Shown: piece after piece, positions 9,521 through 19,295 of the stretch
Layout of the letters: each line of letters starts with the position of its first letter
How positions within the stretch are numbered: position 1 is the first letter of the stretch
DNA from: Hoeflea algicola
Lineage (GTDB): Bacteria; Pseudomonadota; Alphaproteobacteria; Rhizobiales; Rhizobiaceae
Direction of reading: 5' to 3'
Length of the DNA stretch: 64,000 nucleotides
Assembly (NCBI RefSeq): GCF_026619415.1
Contig: NZ_JAOVZR010000001.1
Coordinates: forward strand, 1,488,001-1,552,000
Translations under genes and position numbers: made by a program
The notes under the pieces: model-generated
Database searches by the model: none
What the model saw: only the letters and a program-made list of their open reading frames with translations
Told to the model about the DNA's origin: nothing

Positions 9521-10087
9521 ATGTCCGCCCCAGCCCAAACATCCGGTCCAGCCCAAACATCCGGCCCAGCAAAGATTTCCGGCAAGTCTTCAGGCACTGT
9601 GACCGACTTCGAGCTCGCCCGCGCGCTCGAAGTGGCAAGCGCCGTGCCCGATCCGGAAGTGCCCTGCGTCACCGTGGCCGATCTCGGCATCCTGCGCTCG
9701 GTCACCCGCAATGACTCAGGCCAGATCGTCGTCAAGCTGACGCCCACCTATTCCGGCTGCCCGGCGGTAATTGCCATTGAGATGGCGGTTGAAACAGCGC
9801 TGCTATCTGCCGGAATTGACTCCACAATCGAACGGGTGATGTCGCCGGCCTGGGCCACCGACTGGATCACCGAGGAAGGCCGCGAGAAACTGCGCGCCTA
9901 TGGCATCGCCCCGCCGGTCGGCGTTTCCGGTGGCCGTCGCGCCTTCTTCTCCGAAGACGTCATCGCCTGCCCGCGCTGCGGCTCGAGCAACACCACAAAA
10001 GTCTCCGAATTCGGCTCTACCGCCTGCAAGGCGCATTACCGCTGCGACGCCTGCGCCGAGCCGTTCGACTATTTCAAGTGCATCTGA
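9521..10087 (+). CDS. paaD: PaaD, iron-sulfur assembly factor for the epoxidase
   Basis: A 188-residue protein of the MIP18/DUF59 family. The central domain carries DPEVPCVTVADLGILR and TPTYSGCPA; the C-terminal zinc-finger-like part has CPRCGSS and two further cysteine pairs. PaaD is thought to mature the iron-sulfur cluster of PaaE. The first 25 residues are an unusual low-complexity leader with the motif AQTSGP repeated, encoded by a short tandem duplication near 9534-9570. A later start is possible, because homologs begin near the domain. Confidence 0.93.
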   Translation: MSAPAQTSGPAQTSGPAKISGKSSGTVTDFELARALEVASAVPDPEVPCVTVADLGILRSVTRNDSGQIVVKLTPTYSGCPAVIAIEMAVETALLSAGIDSTIERVMSPAWATDWITEEGREKLRAYGIAPPVGVSGGRRAFFSEDVIACPRCGSSNTTKVSEFGSTACKAHYRCDACAEPFDYFKCI

Positions 10088-10097
10088 GGAAGCCCCA

Positions 10098-11195
10098 ATG
10101 GCCGCACCGCGCTTTCACGAACTCGAAATTGCTTCCATCCGTCCCGAGACCCCGGATGCGGTGGCGATCAGCTTTGCCATCCCCGAGGATCTCGACGCGG
10201 CCTTCGCCTTCGTTCCCGGACAGTATCTGACGCTGCGCGCCGAGATTGACGGCGAAGACATGCGCCGCTCCTATTCGATCTGCTCGACGCCGGGCGAACG
10301 CGGCCGCCGCACGGTCGGCGTCAAGCGCATCGACAATGGCCGCTTCTCGGGCTTTGCCCAAAACCTCAAACCCGGCGACCGCATCAAGGTGATGCCGCCG
10401 CAGGGCCACTTTACCGCCGAGATCGGCGGCACCCATGAGTATCTGCTGCTCGCCGCCGGCTCCGGCATCACGCCGTGCCTGTCGATCGCCAAATCGGTAC
10501 TTGCCGCAGAGCCCGGCTCCAGCGTCACCCTGCTTTACGCCAACCGCAATTCCGCAAGCGTCATGTTCCTCGATGATCTCAACGATCTCAAGGACCGCTA
10601 CACCACCCGTTTCACGCTCTTGCATTTGATGGACGAGGAAGTCCAGGACGTCGAGATCATGAATGGACGGCTCGATGCCGAAAAGCTCGAAACGCTGGCC
10701 AGCCACGGTCTGATCGATCCGGCAAAAGCCGACGCCATCTATATCTGCGGCCCCGAGCCGATGATCCTGTCGGCATCGGCAGCCCTTGCCACGCTGGGCG
10801 TGGCCAAGGACCGGATCAAGTTCGAGCTGTTCACCCCCGCTCCCGGCTCCACCCCCGCGCTCACGCCCAAACCCAAAACTGCCAATGGCAAAGCACCGGA
10901 TGGTTCCAGGCACGGCGCCTCGGTCGACATCATTCTCGACGGCGCCCGCCGCAGCATAAAAGTTGACGCTGCCACCGACACGGTGCTCAGCGCCGCGCAG
11001 AAGGCGGGGCTTGATGTTCCCTTCTCCTGCGCCGGCGGCATGTGCTGCACCTGCCGCTGCAAGATCGTCGAGGGCACAGCCAGCATGGACCAGAATTTCT
11101 CGCTCGAACCCTGGGAAATCGAGGCCGGGTTTACGCTCGCCTGCCAGTCCCGCCCGACGGCGGAAAAGCTGGTGCTGGATTTTGATGCGCAATAG
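10098..11195 (+). CDS. paaE: PaaE, phenylacetyl-CoA epoxidase reductase
   Basis: A 365-residue reductase with three domains in order: FAD domain (MRRSYSICSTPGERG and KRIDNGRFSGF), NAD(P)H domain (LLAAGSGITPCLS and YICGPEPMI), then a C-terminal plant-type 2Fe-2S ferredoxin domain with cysteines in FSCAGGMCCTCRCK and a last one in TLACQSRP. It passes electrons from NADPH to the PaaA diiron site. The ATG at 10098 follows TGAGGAAG. This is the last gene of the operon; no clear terminator follows. Confidence 0.96.
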   Translation: MAAPRFHELEIASIRPETPDAVAISFAIPEDLDAAFAFVPGQYLTLRAEIDGEDMRRSYSICSTPGERGRRTVGVKRIDNGRFSGFAQNLKPGDRIKVMPPQGHFTAEIGGTHEYLLLAAGSGITPCLSIAKSVLAAEPGSSVTLLYANRNSASVMFLDDLNDLKDRYTTRFTLLHLMDEEVQDVEIMNGRLDAEKLETLASHGLIDPAKADAIYICGPEPMILSASAALATLGVAKDRIKFELFTPAPGSTPALTPKPKTANGKAPDGSRHGASVDIILDGARRSIKVDAATDTVLSAAQKAGLDVPFSCAGGMCCTCRCKIVEGTASMDQNFSLEPWEIEAGFTLACQSRPTAEKLVLDFDAQ

Positions 11196-11952
11196 GGAGT
11201 TGCCGCGCTCTCCATCCGGGCAGCCGCAAGCGCAGCCCGCGCGACTGTGCCGCCGGGGTGTGCGTTAAAACCTTGAGTGCACCTGTAAATGATCGCTCCG
11301 GTGCAAGCACTTTCGCGCGACAGGCGGCAAATCCGGAGGGCCGCACGCAGGCAGTGCCTCTGGTAAGCAAGGAATAGGGTGGCGCTACGCGCGCGCGGCC
11401 CGGAACTCGCCGGATGGCGTCCCCATCCGACAGGCGGCAGCCTCGCACGACGCGGAGATTGGCTTCCTCACCTGCCCCTCTTCGGGGCTCTCCGCCCGGG
11501 TTACCCCGGCCGCGGCCTGAACGGGCCGCGAGAAATGCTTTGGGCGCGTGTTCCGGCACGGACCCTGGCGCAAAAACGCGCCATGCCCGCCACAGGCCCG
11601 AGACCGGTGCCCCGCACCCTGCCCGCGTGCCGCAGGCAGGAAACCGGAACCCGGTCCGGTGGCTGGTTCGCGCGGGATCCCGAAAGAAACCGCACCGCCA
11701 GCGGAACCGCGTTGGCCATCGCCTCCCCCGAGAGGCCACGCTGACGTTTGCGCACCTGATCGAGAGGCATTCCCTCCCACCTGCATCGAAACGTTCGCGA
11801 TCCATCCGGCAGCGGGAGCGGACCGAGTCTGGCATGAGGACAGAAGGTGGGGACAAAACGGGGCGGATTTTGCGGTAGATGCCCGGATTTGTTGGGATCG
11901 CCGCGCGGGATTGTCCCCATTTCGGAATGGAGGCGCCGGTTGGCCGTGGAGT
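11196..11952. other. Very GC-rich stretch without a supportable gene
   Basis: These 757 bases between paaE and the IS3-family element carry overlapping open frames on both strands, as expected by chance at this GC content. None shows a recognisable domain or a convincing ribosome site. A minus-strand segment near 11700-11780 reads PLDQVRKRQRGL...ANAVPLAVRF, faintly like the end of a cytosine methyltransferase, but too little remains to call it. It may be the debris of an older insertion. Confidence 0.4.
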
Positions 11953-12012
11953 TGCCCCCTGAAAGTGGTCCACCAACTGGGATAGATTATCCCTCAAATT
12001 GGAGGATCAGCG

Positions 12013-12291
12013 ATGGCTGGAAAACGAGAGAAGCCGGAAGAGATTGTATCGAAGCTTCGGCAGGTTGAAGTTCTGCAAGGGCAAGGTGCGACGATTGCTG
12101 ACGCGGTGCGCCAGATCGGCGTGACACAGCAGACGTTTTATCGATGGCGGAAGCTCTATGGCGGGATGCAGCGATCTCAACTCACTCGGCTGAAAGAGCT
12201 GGAGAAGGAGAACCAGCGGCTTCGGCGGGCGGTGTCTGACCTGACACTGGACAAACTCATCCTGACCGAGGCGGCAAAGGGAAACTTCTAA
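12013..12291 (+). CDS. IS3-family transposase OrfA
   Basis: A 92-residue helix-turn-helix protein (EEIVSKLRQVEVLQGQG, IADAVRQIGVTQQTFYRWRK) followed by a leucine-zipper-like coiled coil (LKELEKENQRLRRAVSDL). It binds the element ends and is the first part of the transposase. The start ATG follows GGAGGATC. Near the stop, GCAAAGGGAAAC at 12274-12285 contains the A-AAG type slippery site (12276-12279) that lets ribosomes shift by -1 into the OrfB frame. Confidence 0.93.
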   Translation: MAGKREKPEEIVSKLRQVEVLQGQGATIADAVRQIGVTQQTFYRWRKLYGGMQRSQLTRLKELEKENQRLRRAVSDLTLDKLILTEAAKGNF

Positions 12292-12323
12292 GCCCTTCGC
12301 GTCGGCGCAAGTGCATCGACCAT

Positions 12324-13139
12324 GTGCGGCGGGAGCTCGGCGTATCAGAACGCCGCGCCTGCCGCACGCTCGGACAACACCGATCCACACAGCGCAAGGT
12401 GCCACAGGGCCGGGCAGATGAAGAACGGCTGACCGATGATATCATCGAACTGGCCGACAAGTACGGGCGCTATGGGTATCGCATGGTCACCGGTCTGCTG
12501 AACAACGCGGGCTGGCAGGTAAACCATAAGCGGGTTGAGCGCATCTGGCGGCGTGAAGGGCTGAAAGTGCCACAAAAGCAGAAGAAAAAGGGGCGGCTTT
12601 GGCTGAACGACGGATCATGTGTGCGTCTCAGACCGGAACGGCCAAACCACGTCTGGTCCTACGACTTCGTCCAGGATCGAACCGCTGACGGCCGCGTCTA
12701 TCGGACGCTGAATATCATCGACGAATACACCAGGGAGGCACTCATGATCCGCGTGGACCGCAAGCTCAACTCAACGGACGTGCTGGATGCTCTGACAGAC
12801 CTATTCATCCTGCGCGGCCCGCCGGAATACATTCGGTCGGACAATGGGCCGGAATTTATCGCCCAGAAAGTGCGGGATTGGATTGCAGCTGTTGGAGCCA
12901 AGACGGCCTACATAGAGCCAGGCTCACCATGGGAGAACGGATACTGCGAAAGCTTCAACGCCCGGTTCCGCGACGAGCTGCTGAACGGCGAAATCTTCTA
13001 CAGCCTAAGGGAGGCGCAAATCCTGATCGAGCAATGGCGTATCCACTACAACACCGTCAGGCCGCATAGCGCTCTGGGCTACCGCCCGCCCGCGCCGGAA
13101 AGCATTGTCCCGATGGACCAGACGCCCATGATGCACTAA
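12324..13139 (+). CDS. IS3-family transposase OrfB (DDE integrase core)
   Basis: The catalytic frame of the element, 271 residues from GTG 12324 but open further back to the slippery site near 12276, so it is probably made as an OrfAB fusion. The rve integrase core has HVWSYDFVQDRTADGR (first Asp), RSDNGPEF (second Asp) and SPWENGYCESFNARFRDE (Glu), and ends with NTVRPHSALGYRPPAPE. All three catalytic residues are present, so the enzyme looks intact. Confidence 0.94.
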   Translation: MRRELGVSERRACRTLGQHRSTQRKVPQGRADEERLTDDIIELADKYGRYGYRMVTGLLNNAGWQVNHKRVERIWRREGLKVPQKQKKKGRLWLNDGSCVRLRPERPNHVWSYDFVQDRTADGRVYRTLNIIDEYTREALMIRVDRKLNSTDVLDALTDLFILRGPPEYIRSDNGPEFIAQKVRDWIAAVGAKTAYIEPGSPWENGYCESFNARFRDELLNGEIFYSLREAQILIEQWRIHYNTVRPHSALGYRPPAPESIVPMDQTPMMH

Positions 13140-13416
13140 CAATCAAACCGGACCACCTGATGGGGGCACGCCAGCCGCGCCTTGACGTAGGAGGCTTTAC
13201 GTTGAGCTGTCCAGCAAGGGTTAAGTACGGGCAGATTGTGGTGGAGAATCAGGTAACTTTCACACTCGGTCTGCTACTATCCAGAAGGCTGGGAGTTGGT
13301 CACTTTCGGCCCAATGCGGACTTCTGTGGCACGGCAACCAGCGCCCAGTTCTTTCCCTACTGAGACATTCAATTCGTGTCGTCATTTGAGCGATAAGGCC
13401 GTATTATGGAACGAAA

Positions 13417-13530
13417 TTAGATTCCATGCGTCGATATCCAAGGCCGGAAAGCGCCAAGCTCTGTCATGGTCTCGTTGCGCTCGCCCATCGACGTAGCGCC
13501 TGAGCTTTTTGGCTCCTCGTCGTCGGTCAT
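13417..13530 (-). CDS. Possible 37-residue small protein
   Basis: A short frame with ATG at 13530, preceded by AAAGGAAC about eight bases upstream, and a stop at 13417-13419. The product is hydrophilic (MTDDEEPKSSGATSMGERNE at the start). There is no family to compare it with, and it lies in an otherwise unassigned 467-base gap (13169-13635) right of the IS3 element. It could be real or chance. Confidence 0.2.
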   Translation of the reverse strand: MTDDEEPKSSGATSMGERNETMTELGAFRPWISTHGI

Positions 13531-13635
13531 TTTGTTTTGGTTCCTTTATGCCAATAGGGTTGTCTGTGACTTCTATTCAGGCTTGGAAGGCTGATCAAAA
13601 ACGGAAATTCCGAACGCTACAAAAAGGGTGCCGCC

Positions 13636-14106
13636 CTATTGCCTCGGCTTCCATTCCCGCGCCATGCGCTTGGCTTCGGCGATCTGGTCGCCGTACAAGT
13701 TATTAGCAACACTATGGCGGTTTTTTACGGCGGCGGCATCACCCTGCGATGCCGCCAGGTTGAACCACATGTAGGCAAAGACGAAGTCCCGCGGCACGCC
13801 TTTGCCATTTTTGTAGGCCCAACCCAAGCTGTTTTGCGCACTGGCATTCCCCTGCTCGGCGGCCATACGATACCACTTTGCGGCTTCGACGTAGTCTTGC
13901 GGCACGCCCCACCAGCCATTGTCGTAGGCAACACCCAGCATGGTTTGCGCACGGGCATCACCCTGCTCGGCTGCAATTCGATAATGCGTCACCGCTTCCG
14001 AGTAATCATCTTTCTCATAAGCAGCCCAACCATCCTCAAACGGCCCTGCCACAGCAAACCCGGCTGTTGCCAGCAAAAGCCAGACACTCAAAACAAACCG
14101 TTTCAT
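13636..14106 (-). CDS. Secreted Sel1-repeat protein
   Basis: A 156-residue protein with a signal peptide (MKRFVLSVWLLLATAGFAVA, cleavage likely after AVA) and three Sel1-like repeats: AVTHYRIAAEQGDARAQTML, AAKWYRMAAEQGNASAQNSL and AYMWFNLAASQGDAAAV. Such solenoid repeats bind other proteins in the periplasm or envelope; many are induced by stress or host contact. It stands alone, with no partner gene on the same strand. Confidence 0.85.
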   Translation of the reverse strand: MKRFVLSVWLLLATAGFAVAGPFEDGWAAYEKDDYSEAVTHYRIAAEQGDARAQTMLGVAYDNGWWGVPQDYVEAAKWYRMAAEQGNASAQNSLGWAYKNGKGVPRDFVFAYMWFNLAASQGDAAAVKNRHSVANNLYGDQIAEAKRMAREWKPRQ

Positions 14107-14380
14107 CGAAACCCCTCACTCTCATCGGAACCGACCACGACGGTATCAGGGCTATTGTGACTGTCAAAATTCGGAGTTTCTTTAGCGCTATAATAGGCTC
14201 ACAGCCCACGCTAAAATCGTCGCGGACAATGTTTGACGGCGGCGGAACGCATTACAATGGTTCGATGTGTCGCTGGGACTGATACTCGTTCTCGTGTTTC
14301 TCGTTGGTTTAGCCCTTCGAAAGGTGGTATGGAAAATTGACGTTTCGGCATCTCTACGTGGCGCAGGAGGCCGACATCCA

Positions 14381-15815
14381 ATGAATGACAGCTCTTCGAT
14401 GGCATTGAGGACGATGAACCCGTCCGAGATCGTTGAAACTTTGCGCGAAGGCCTCATCGTCCTGACTGATGACCTTACTGTCGAATACGCCAGCGACAGA
14501 TTTCTGAAGATGTTTCAGGTCGATAGCTACGAAACCGTGGGTCGCTCGCTTTCCGATCTGGGTGACGGCCAGTGGAACATTCCTGCGCTCCTGGATCAGT
14601 TGAACGAGATTGTCGTGCGGGACGTGACACTCGAAGATATCGAAGTCGAACACCATTTCGATCATATCGGACGCAAGGTGATGCGACTGAATGCCCGCAA
14701 GATCGTATGGGTGACCGACAGCGCGAAGCGGATTCTGCTGGCCATCGATGATATAACCGAAGCTGCAGATCACGCCAGGGAACTCAGCCGTCAGCGGCAA
14801 CTGGCGGAAGGCATCGTGGACACCATTCGCGAACCGCTCCTTGTTCTGGACGGCGACCTTCAGATCATCGCGGCAAGCCGATCCTTCTATCTGAAATTCA
14901 AGGTGGATGCCGACCAGGCGATTGGCAGAAATCTTGCCGAACTTGGCGACGGACAATGGGCAAATGCCGAGCTGATCCGACTTTTGGAAGATGTTGTCCC
15001 AGACGACTCCACCATGGAAGATTATGAAATAACGCACGACTTTCCGCAGATCGGCATACGAACGGTTCTTCTCAACGCCCGCAAGATTTTCAGAGAAGGC
15101 AACAATACCGAGACCCTGCTACTTGCCATGGAGGACGTGACCGAGCGGCGGCGCTTGGAGGCCGAGCGTGATCAGGCCATGGGTCAATCCGATCGGCTTT
15201 TGGAAGAGCTGAACCACCGTGTGATGAATTCGATGGCAATGATCAGCTCTGTGATCTCGCTGGAAGGAAGAAGTCTCAGCGGCGATGAGGGCAAGAAGGC
15301 CTTCGTGCGCATGCGCAACCGCATCGATGCCATCGGAACCCTTTATCGCACCCTTTCTCGGACGGCGACAGTCGATAGTGTAAAGGCGGACAGCTATCTG
15401 AGCGCAATCGTTCGCGATGCGGTGTCAGCGATGGAAGTCTCTCCCGAAGCTATCCATCTTGAACTTTCGATCGACGATATTTTCCTTTCCACGCGTGTCG
15501 CAGTGCCCCTTGGCCTGATCACCAACGAATTGGTAACGAACAGCCTGAAGTATGCTTACAATGGTCGCGACGATGGAACACTCGGGCTACGAGTTGTCAC
15601 TGACAAAGACGGTGTCGAGCTGATGATCTGGGACGATGGTCCAGGCATCGACGAAAACGCCCGTGTGGATTCGGGCCTTGGTCAGAAACTGGTCGATTCT
15701 GTTCGTTCAACAGTTGGGCGGCGCACTGAGCCGCACCAGCGGACGGAATGGAACGCAGTACAAGTTGACGATTGCGCATTCAGAGATTGTTCGACTAGAG
15801 ACGAAACACACATAA
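14381..15815 (+). pseudogene. PAS-PAS sensor histidine kinase (HWE/HisKA_2 type) with a frameshift near the end
   Basis: Two PAS-like domains of near-equal design (each with LDGD or DDLT, then LGDGQW, then an NARK-type strand) precede a kinase core. The H-box is LLEELNHRVMNSMAMISSVI, with His about residue 279, and the ATPase domain has LITNELVTNSLKYAY and DDGPGID. The start ATG 14381 follows AGGAGG at 14365-14370. After DSGLGQKLVDS the frame goes wrong: one extra G at about 15701. Skipping it restores FVQQLGGALSRTSGRNGTQY and a stop at 15813-15815. Uncorrected, the frame runs to 15886 with an unrelated tail. No transmembrane segment follows the chosen start, so it is likely cytosolic. Confidence 0.85.
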
Positions 15816-16133
15816 GCGACATTCGCCACGATATTGCTATCTCGTCTAATTCAGGGTTGCCGACATCTGCGCGTCGGGAAGCATGAAGGAGCGAACCGTG
15901 TCCGTTTCTCGGTGTCGACTTGGAAGATGCATTGACGATCTCTGAAGCTGTCAAAATCTGAGAATCCGATGAGCCGGCGAACTGCAGCCTATTGCTACCA
16001 TTCGTGGAGAGCATCGCGCACAAACTCTGATCTGGCGAAGGCAAATCGCTTCTGCCGCGAAATGACCCAAAGCTTGGATAAGAGAAAGTTCGCCTGCAGT
16101 GGCTCCATCAATAGCAAAATGGACGAAACAGTT

Positions 16134-16538
16134 TCAGCTTGGCAAGAATCGTCGGGCGATGTCGTGAGCGATCCTTTGTGGCCGTCGAGTAACCGTATCG
16201 ACGCAACACCACGAACTGCGCACTTCGGATACTATATCTTCACCGCGCCTGAAGTTTGTTAAAAATGACGCCCGAGACCCGCGCGTTCCGGTCGCTGTGA
16301 CCAAGGCATCCACTTCATCATTTAAAAAAAGTGGCTCACGATAGACGATCTCATGTTTGAGAGCCACCCAGAGAAGTGCTTCCTGTGCATCAGTGGAAGA
16401 GATGTGCTGCCAATAATCGACAATGGCCTCCTGCACCCAGCGAAGGTAGACGGCATTGTTGACGTGACCCATGTCGTCGATATCGCGTGGTACGATCGCT
16501 ATCTCGTGCTCGAATGTCGGTGTCTGTGATGTCGTCAT
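16134..16538 (-). CDS. Acyl-CoA thioesterase, 4HBT family
   Basis: A 134-residue hot-dog fold protein with the catalytic motif VPRDIDDMGHVNNAVYLRWVQEA near the N-terminus, the classic 4-hydroxybenzoyl-CoA thioesterase signature with the nucleophile Asp. Members hydrolyse acyl-CoA or acyl-ACP thioesters. The start at 16538 has only a weak ribosome site; a longer frame to 16646 exists but its extra residues do not fit the family. The 318 bases between the kinase gene and this gene (15816-16133) hold no gene I can support. Confidence 0.85.
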   Translation of the reverse strand: MTTSQTPTFEHEIAIVPRDIDDMGHVNNAVYLRWVQEAIVDYWQHISSTDAQEALLWVALKHEIVYREPLFLNDEVDALVTATGTRGSRASFLTNFRRGEDIVSEVRSSWCCVDTVTRRPQRIAHDIARRFLPS

Positions 16539-16650
16539 GCTGACGAGATGGGGCCGCTGGGAACGCGATACAATGCGCAACTGCATTGCTGGAGGAGTTG
16601 CCTGGCAAAACCGATGCCAAAAAAGCAGAAAACCAAAAGTCGACAATTAG

Positions 16651-16977
<327 letters not shown>

Positions 16978-17104
16978 GCCGGGCATCGATGTTCCGATCG
17001 TCCTAGTGGTTGGTACAATGGCCACCTTCATAAAATTGGGGCCAGCATAGGCATTCTTGCCAACGTTGAGTTCACACCCCGTAAGACAAACTGGAGTACG
17101 CAAA

Positions 17105-17503
17105 ATGTCAGCAGGACAAAGCAGTGGAACCGGTGCAATGACCGAACTTGACGACGAAAAAGTGAGGAAGAACGATATCCTCAGCAATCGCGATAAGGCG
17201 CAGAGATTGCCCGGACAGAGCCTGGACGGAGAAGGTGCCCAAGTGGACGAATACAAGGACAACCCCGTCGATCGCCGTCCATCGAGCGATGATGGTCCGC
17301 AACCTGAAGGCGAGGCTACAGCAGAAGATGTGACGAAGCCGTCACCCAAGACCGACAAGCCAGCGTCGACGGATTCCCCTGAGGACGTTGACCGACCTGG
17401 ATTTGATCAGGGCGGATCGACTGGTGAAACCGATGCAGGTAAAGGTTTGGGGCTCGGCACCGATGCGAAAGACAACCGAAAGGGATGGGGGTTGCCGAGA
17501 TAA
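17105..17503 (+). CDS. Disordered hydrophilic protein of unknown function
   Basis: A 132-residue protein rich in Asp, Glu, Lys, Pro, Ser and Gly with almost no hydrophobic core, for example PSSDDGPQPEGEATAEDV and PGFDQGGSTGETDAGKGLG. It is probably intrinsically disordered, like hydrophilins made under drying or osmotic stress. The ATG at 17105 follows GGAG. It lies 127 bases after the small stress-like gene on the same strand. I do not recognise the family. Confidence 0.6.
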   Translation: MSAGQSSGTGAMTELDDEKVRKNDILSNRDKAQRLPGQSLDGEGAQVDEYKDNPVDRRPSSDDGPQPEGEATAEDVTKPSPKTDKPASTDSPEDVDRPGFDQGGSTGETDAGKGLGLGTDAKDNRKGWGLPR

Positions 17504-17605
17504 CGCCGCCGCCAGGCCGCAAGCAGAACCTCGTAAGCATCCGCAAGCCTCTCCTGAAATCAGGGCTTGCGGCGCGAGCGCTTACAAACTGCCCACGCCG
17601 TATAG

Positions 17606-17640
17606 CTGCCGTTGGTGCAATCTGCAACGAACGGCAGTTT
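17606..17640 (+). terminator. Weak hairpin, possible terminator
   Basis: CTGCCGTT at 17606-17613 pairs with AACGGCAG at 17630-17637 (with further pairing inside), followed by only three T. It could end transcription of the disordered-protein gene about 100 bases upstream. The adjoining IS1182-family element begins seven bases later. Confidence 0.3.
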
Positions 17641-17646
17641 CCCGCC

Positions 17647-19233
17647 GATGTTGTTGAAAAAGTAGGCTCGAAAGCGTGATTTGGTCTGCGATGGGGCGCA
17701 ATATGTGGTTAGGCATTGCGCCTTTGCGCTTAGTTGTGCCGGTGGCTGACTGTTTGGTCCTGTCACCTCATGCGACTGCCTCCATTCGGGGTGCCCGAGG
17801 TCGCAGCCTGGCGAGCTTTCGCAGGTTCTGGGCGATGGCGGCGAGGAGGAATTCGTCCTTGGCTCCATTTGGACCTCGCAGCCTCAGCCTTGTCAGGTTC
17901 AGGATACGCTTCAGGTGGGCAAACAGCATCTCGACCTTTTTACGTTTGTTGCGGGATATCGCGTAGGCTTTTGTCTTCCGGCTTGACCGCGTGAAGTCCC
18001 GCGCATCTTCGTGCGGCTCTCGTGTGACAGCACGGAAGTCCATGTTAGGGCAGCACCTTTGTTTGGACGGGCATGCCTGACAATCTGCTTTCAGGGCACG
18101 GTACTTATAGGTGCCGCCTGTCTTTTTGACGCGGTTCGGATCGGAGTAGTTGCGGCGGAAACGGCGTAGAGCATGCCCTTCCGGGCAGATATACTGATCA
18201 CTCTCCTCGTCCCATTTGAAATCGGATCGCGACCAGGTGCCGTCCGTGCGTTCAGCTTTGTCGATCACCGGGATGAACGGGATGATCCCCCGCTGCTTGA
18301 CCAGCCAACCGAGGTTTTCGCTGGATCCGTAAGCCGTGTCGGCGGCAATCCAGTCCGGCTTGATGCCGAAGCGTCTCTCCGTCCGGTCGAGCATGGTTTG
18401 TGAGGCACCGACCTCGGCCTGACGGATAGCACGGGTGGCCTCAACATCCATGATGACCGAGCTCTCGGTGTCGATCAGGTAGTTCGTGGCGTAGGCAAAA
18501 TAGGGCCGGCTTTCTTCGGCACGCGTCCATTGGGCTGCAGGGTCTGACTTGGCAACGAACTTCGGCTGGGAAGGCGATGCGGCACCGAAGGCTGCATCAT
18601 CAAGCGTGTCGAGATACTCCTGCGCCGCGCGCGATCCGATCTCGCGGGCGACATCCGGGCACCACTCCGAGGCAGGCACTGAGCGCGATTTGTTGGCATC
18701 GGCCGGGATCAGGCTGGCATCGACTGCAAAGCCTTCACCCGAGACCAGATCTTCCTTCAGACACCGTTCGACCGTCGCTTCGAAGACGTGCCTGAGCAAG
18801 TCGCTTTCGCGGAATTTGCCATGGCGATACTTCGAGAAGGTCGAGTGGTCCGGCACCTTTGCGTCGAGGCCGAGACGACAGAACCAGCGGTAAGCGAGGT
18901 TCAGATGAACCTCTTCGCACAGTCGTCGCTCGGAGCGGATGCCCATGACATCCCCGATGACAAGCATTCGCACGATCAGTTCAGGATCGATCGAGGGCCG
19001 ACCCATGTGGCTGTAGAAAGGCCGCAACTTCTGACGCATTCCGTCCACGTCCAGGAACCGGTCGATTTCGCGAAGCATGTGATTGTCGGGCACATGGCGC
19101 TCCAGATCGAAGTCATAAAACAGCTGCGTCGGTGCCGATTGCGTCCCCATCATGGCCGAATCCTCCATTCTCCTCATAATCGAGTGAATCAAAGGATTTC
19201 CCGCGGCGCAACAAAGACTTTTTCAACAACATC
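17647..19233 (-). mobile_element. IS1182-family insertion sequence with 4-bp target duplications
   Basis: The ends are perfect 17-bp inverted repeats, GATGTTGTTGAAAAAGT at 17647-17663 and its reverse complement at 19217-19233. They are flanked by the direct repeat CGCC at 17643-17646 and 19234-19237. The single transposase frame fills most of the 1587 bases. Exact ends, a matched duplication and an open transposase frame point to a fairly recent, possibly active insertion. Confidence 0.92.
17768..19153 (-). CDS. IS1182-family transposase
   Basis: A DDE transposase of about 461 residues. The N-terminal DUF772-type domain reads PTQLFYDFDLERHVPDNHMLR and GRPSIDPELIVRMLVIGDVMG; the core has VDASLIPADANKSRS and DWIAADTAYGSSENLGWL. 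The C-terminus has the cysteine cluster region CQACPSKQRCCPN and the helix KVEMLFAHLKRILNLTRLRLRG. I prefer ATG 19153 behind GGAGG; an in-frame start at 19192 adds 13 residues. It appears full length. Confidence 0.93.
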   Translation of the reverse strand: MMGTQSAPTQLFYDFDLERHVPDNHMLREIDRFLDVDGMRQKLRPFYSHMGRPSIDPELIVRMLVIGDVMGIRSERRLCEEVHLNLAYRWFCRLGLDAKVPDHSTFSKYRHGKFRESDLLRHVFEATVERCLKEDLVSGEGFAVDASLIPADANKSRSVPASEWCPDVAREIGSRAAQEYLDTLDDAAFGAASPSQPKFVAKSDPAAQWTRAEESRPYFAYATNYLIDTESSVIMDVEATRAIRQAEVGASQTMLDRTERRFGIKPDWIAADTAYGSSENLGWLVKQRGIIPFIPVIDKAERTDGTWSRSDFKWDEESDQYICPEGHALRRFRRNYSDPNRVKKTGGTYKYRALKADCQACPSKQRCCPNMDFRAVTREPHEDARDFTRSSRKTKAYAISRNKRKKVEMLFAHLKRILNLTRLRLRGPNGAKDEFLLAAIAQNLRKLARLRPRAPRMEAVA

Positions 19234-19295
19234 CGCCCATACCGTCCAAACACCACGATCAGAAAAACTGTAGCACAGCCATTACCCCACCCTCG

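Larger units (their letters stand above)
11953..13168 (+). mobile_element. IS3-family insertion sequence (IS407-like group)
   Basis: About 1.2 kb bounded by imperfect terminal inverted repeats that begin TG and end CA: left TGCCCCCTGAAAGTGGTCC at 11953 and right, reverse complement TGCCCCCATCAGGTGGTCC, ending at 13168. Inside are the two frames typical of the family with an A-AAG slippery site. The three bases outside the ends differ (AGT and CGC), so no target duplication is seen. That can mean an old copy or a rearrangement next to it. Confidence 0.85.

Noticed and set aside
11501..11920. Minus-strand frame containing QVRKRQRGL and ANAVPLAVRF, faintly like the end of a DNA cytosine methyltransferase.
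   Set aside because: The likeness covers too few residues, with no catalytic motif, and competing frames are open on both strands.
15969..16262. A 97-residue plus-strand frame between the kinase and thioesterase genes.
   Set aside because: No ribosome site or family likeness, and its end overlaps the thioesterase gene on the other strand.
17541..17572. Hairpin CCGCAAGCC / GGCTTGCGG after the disordered-protein gene.
   Set aside because: No T run follows; kept only as possible RNA structure, not called as a terminator.
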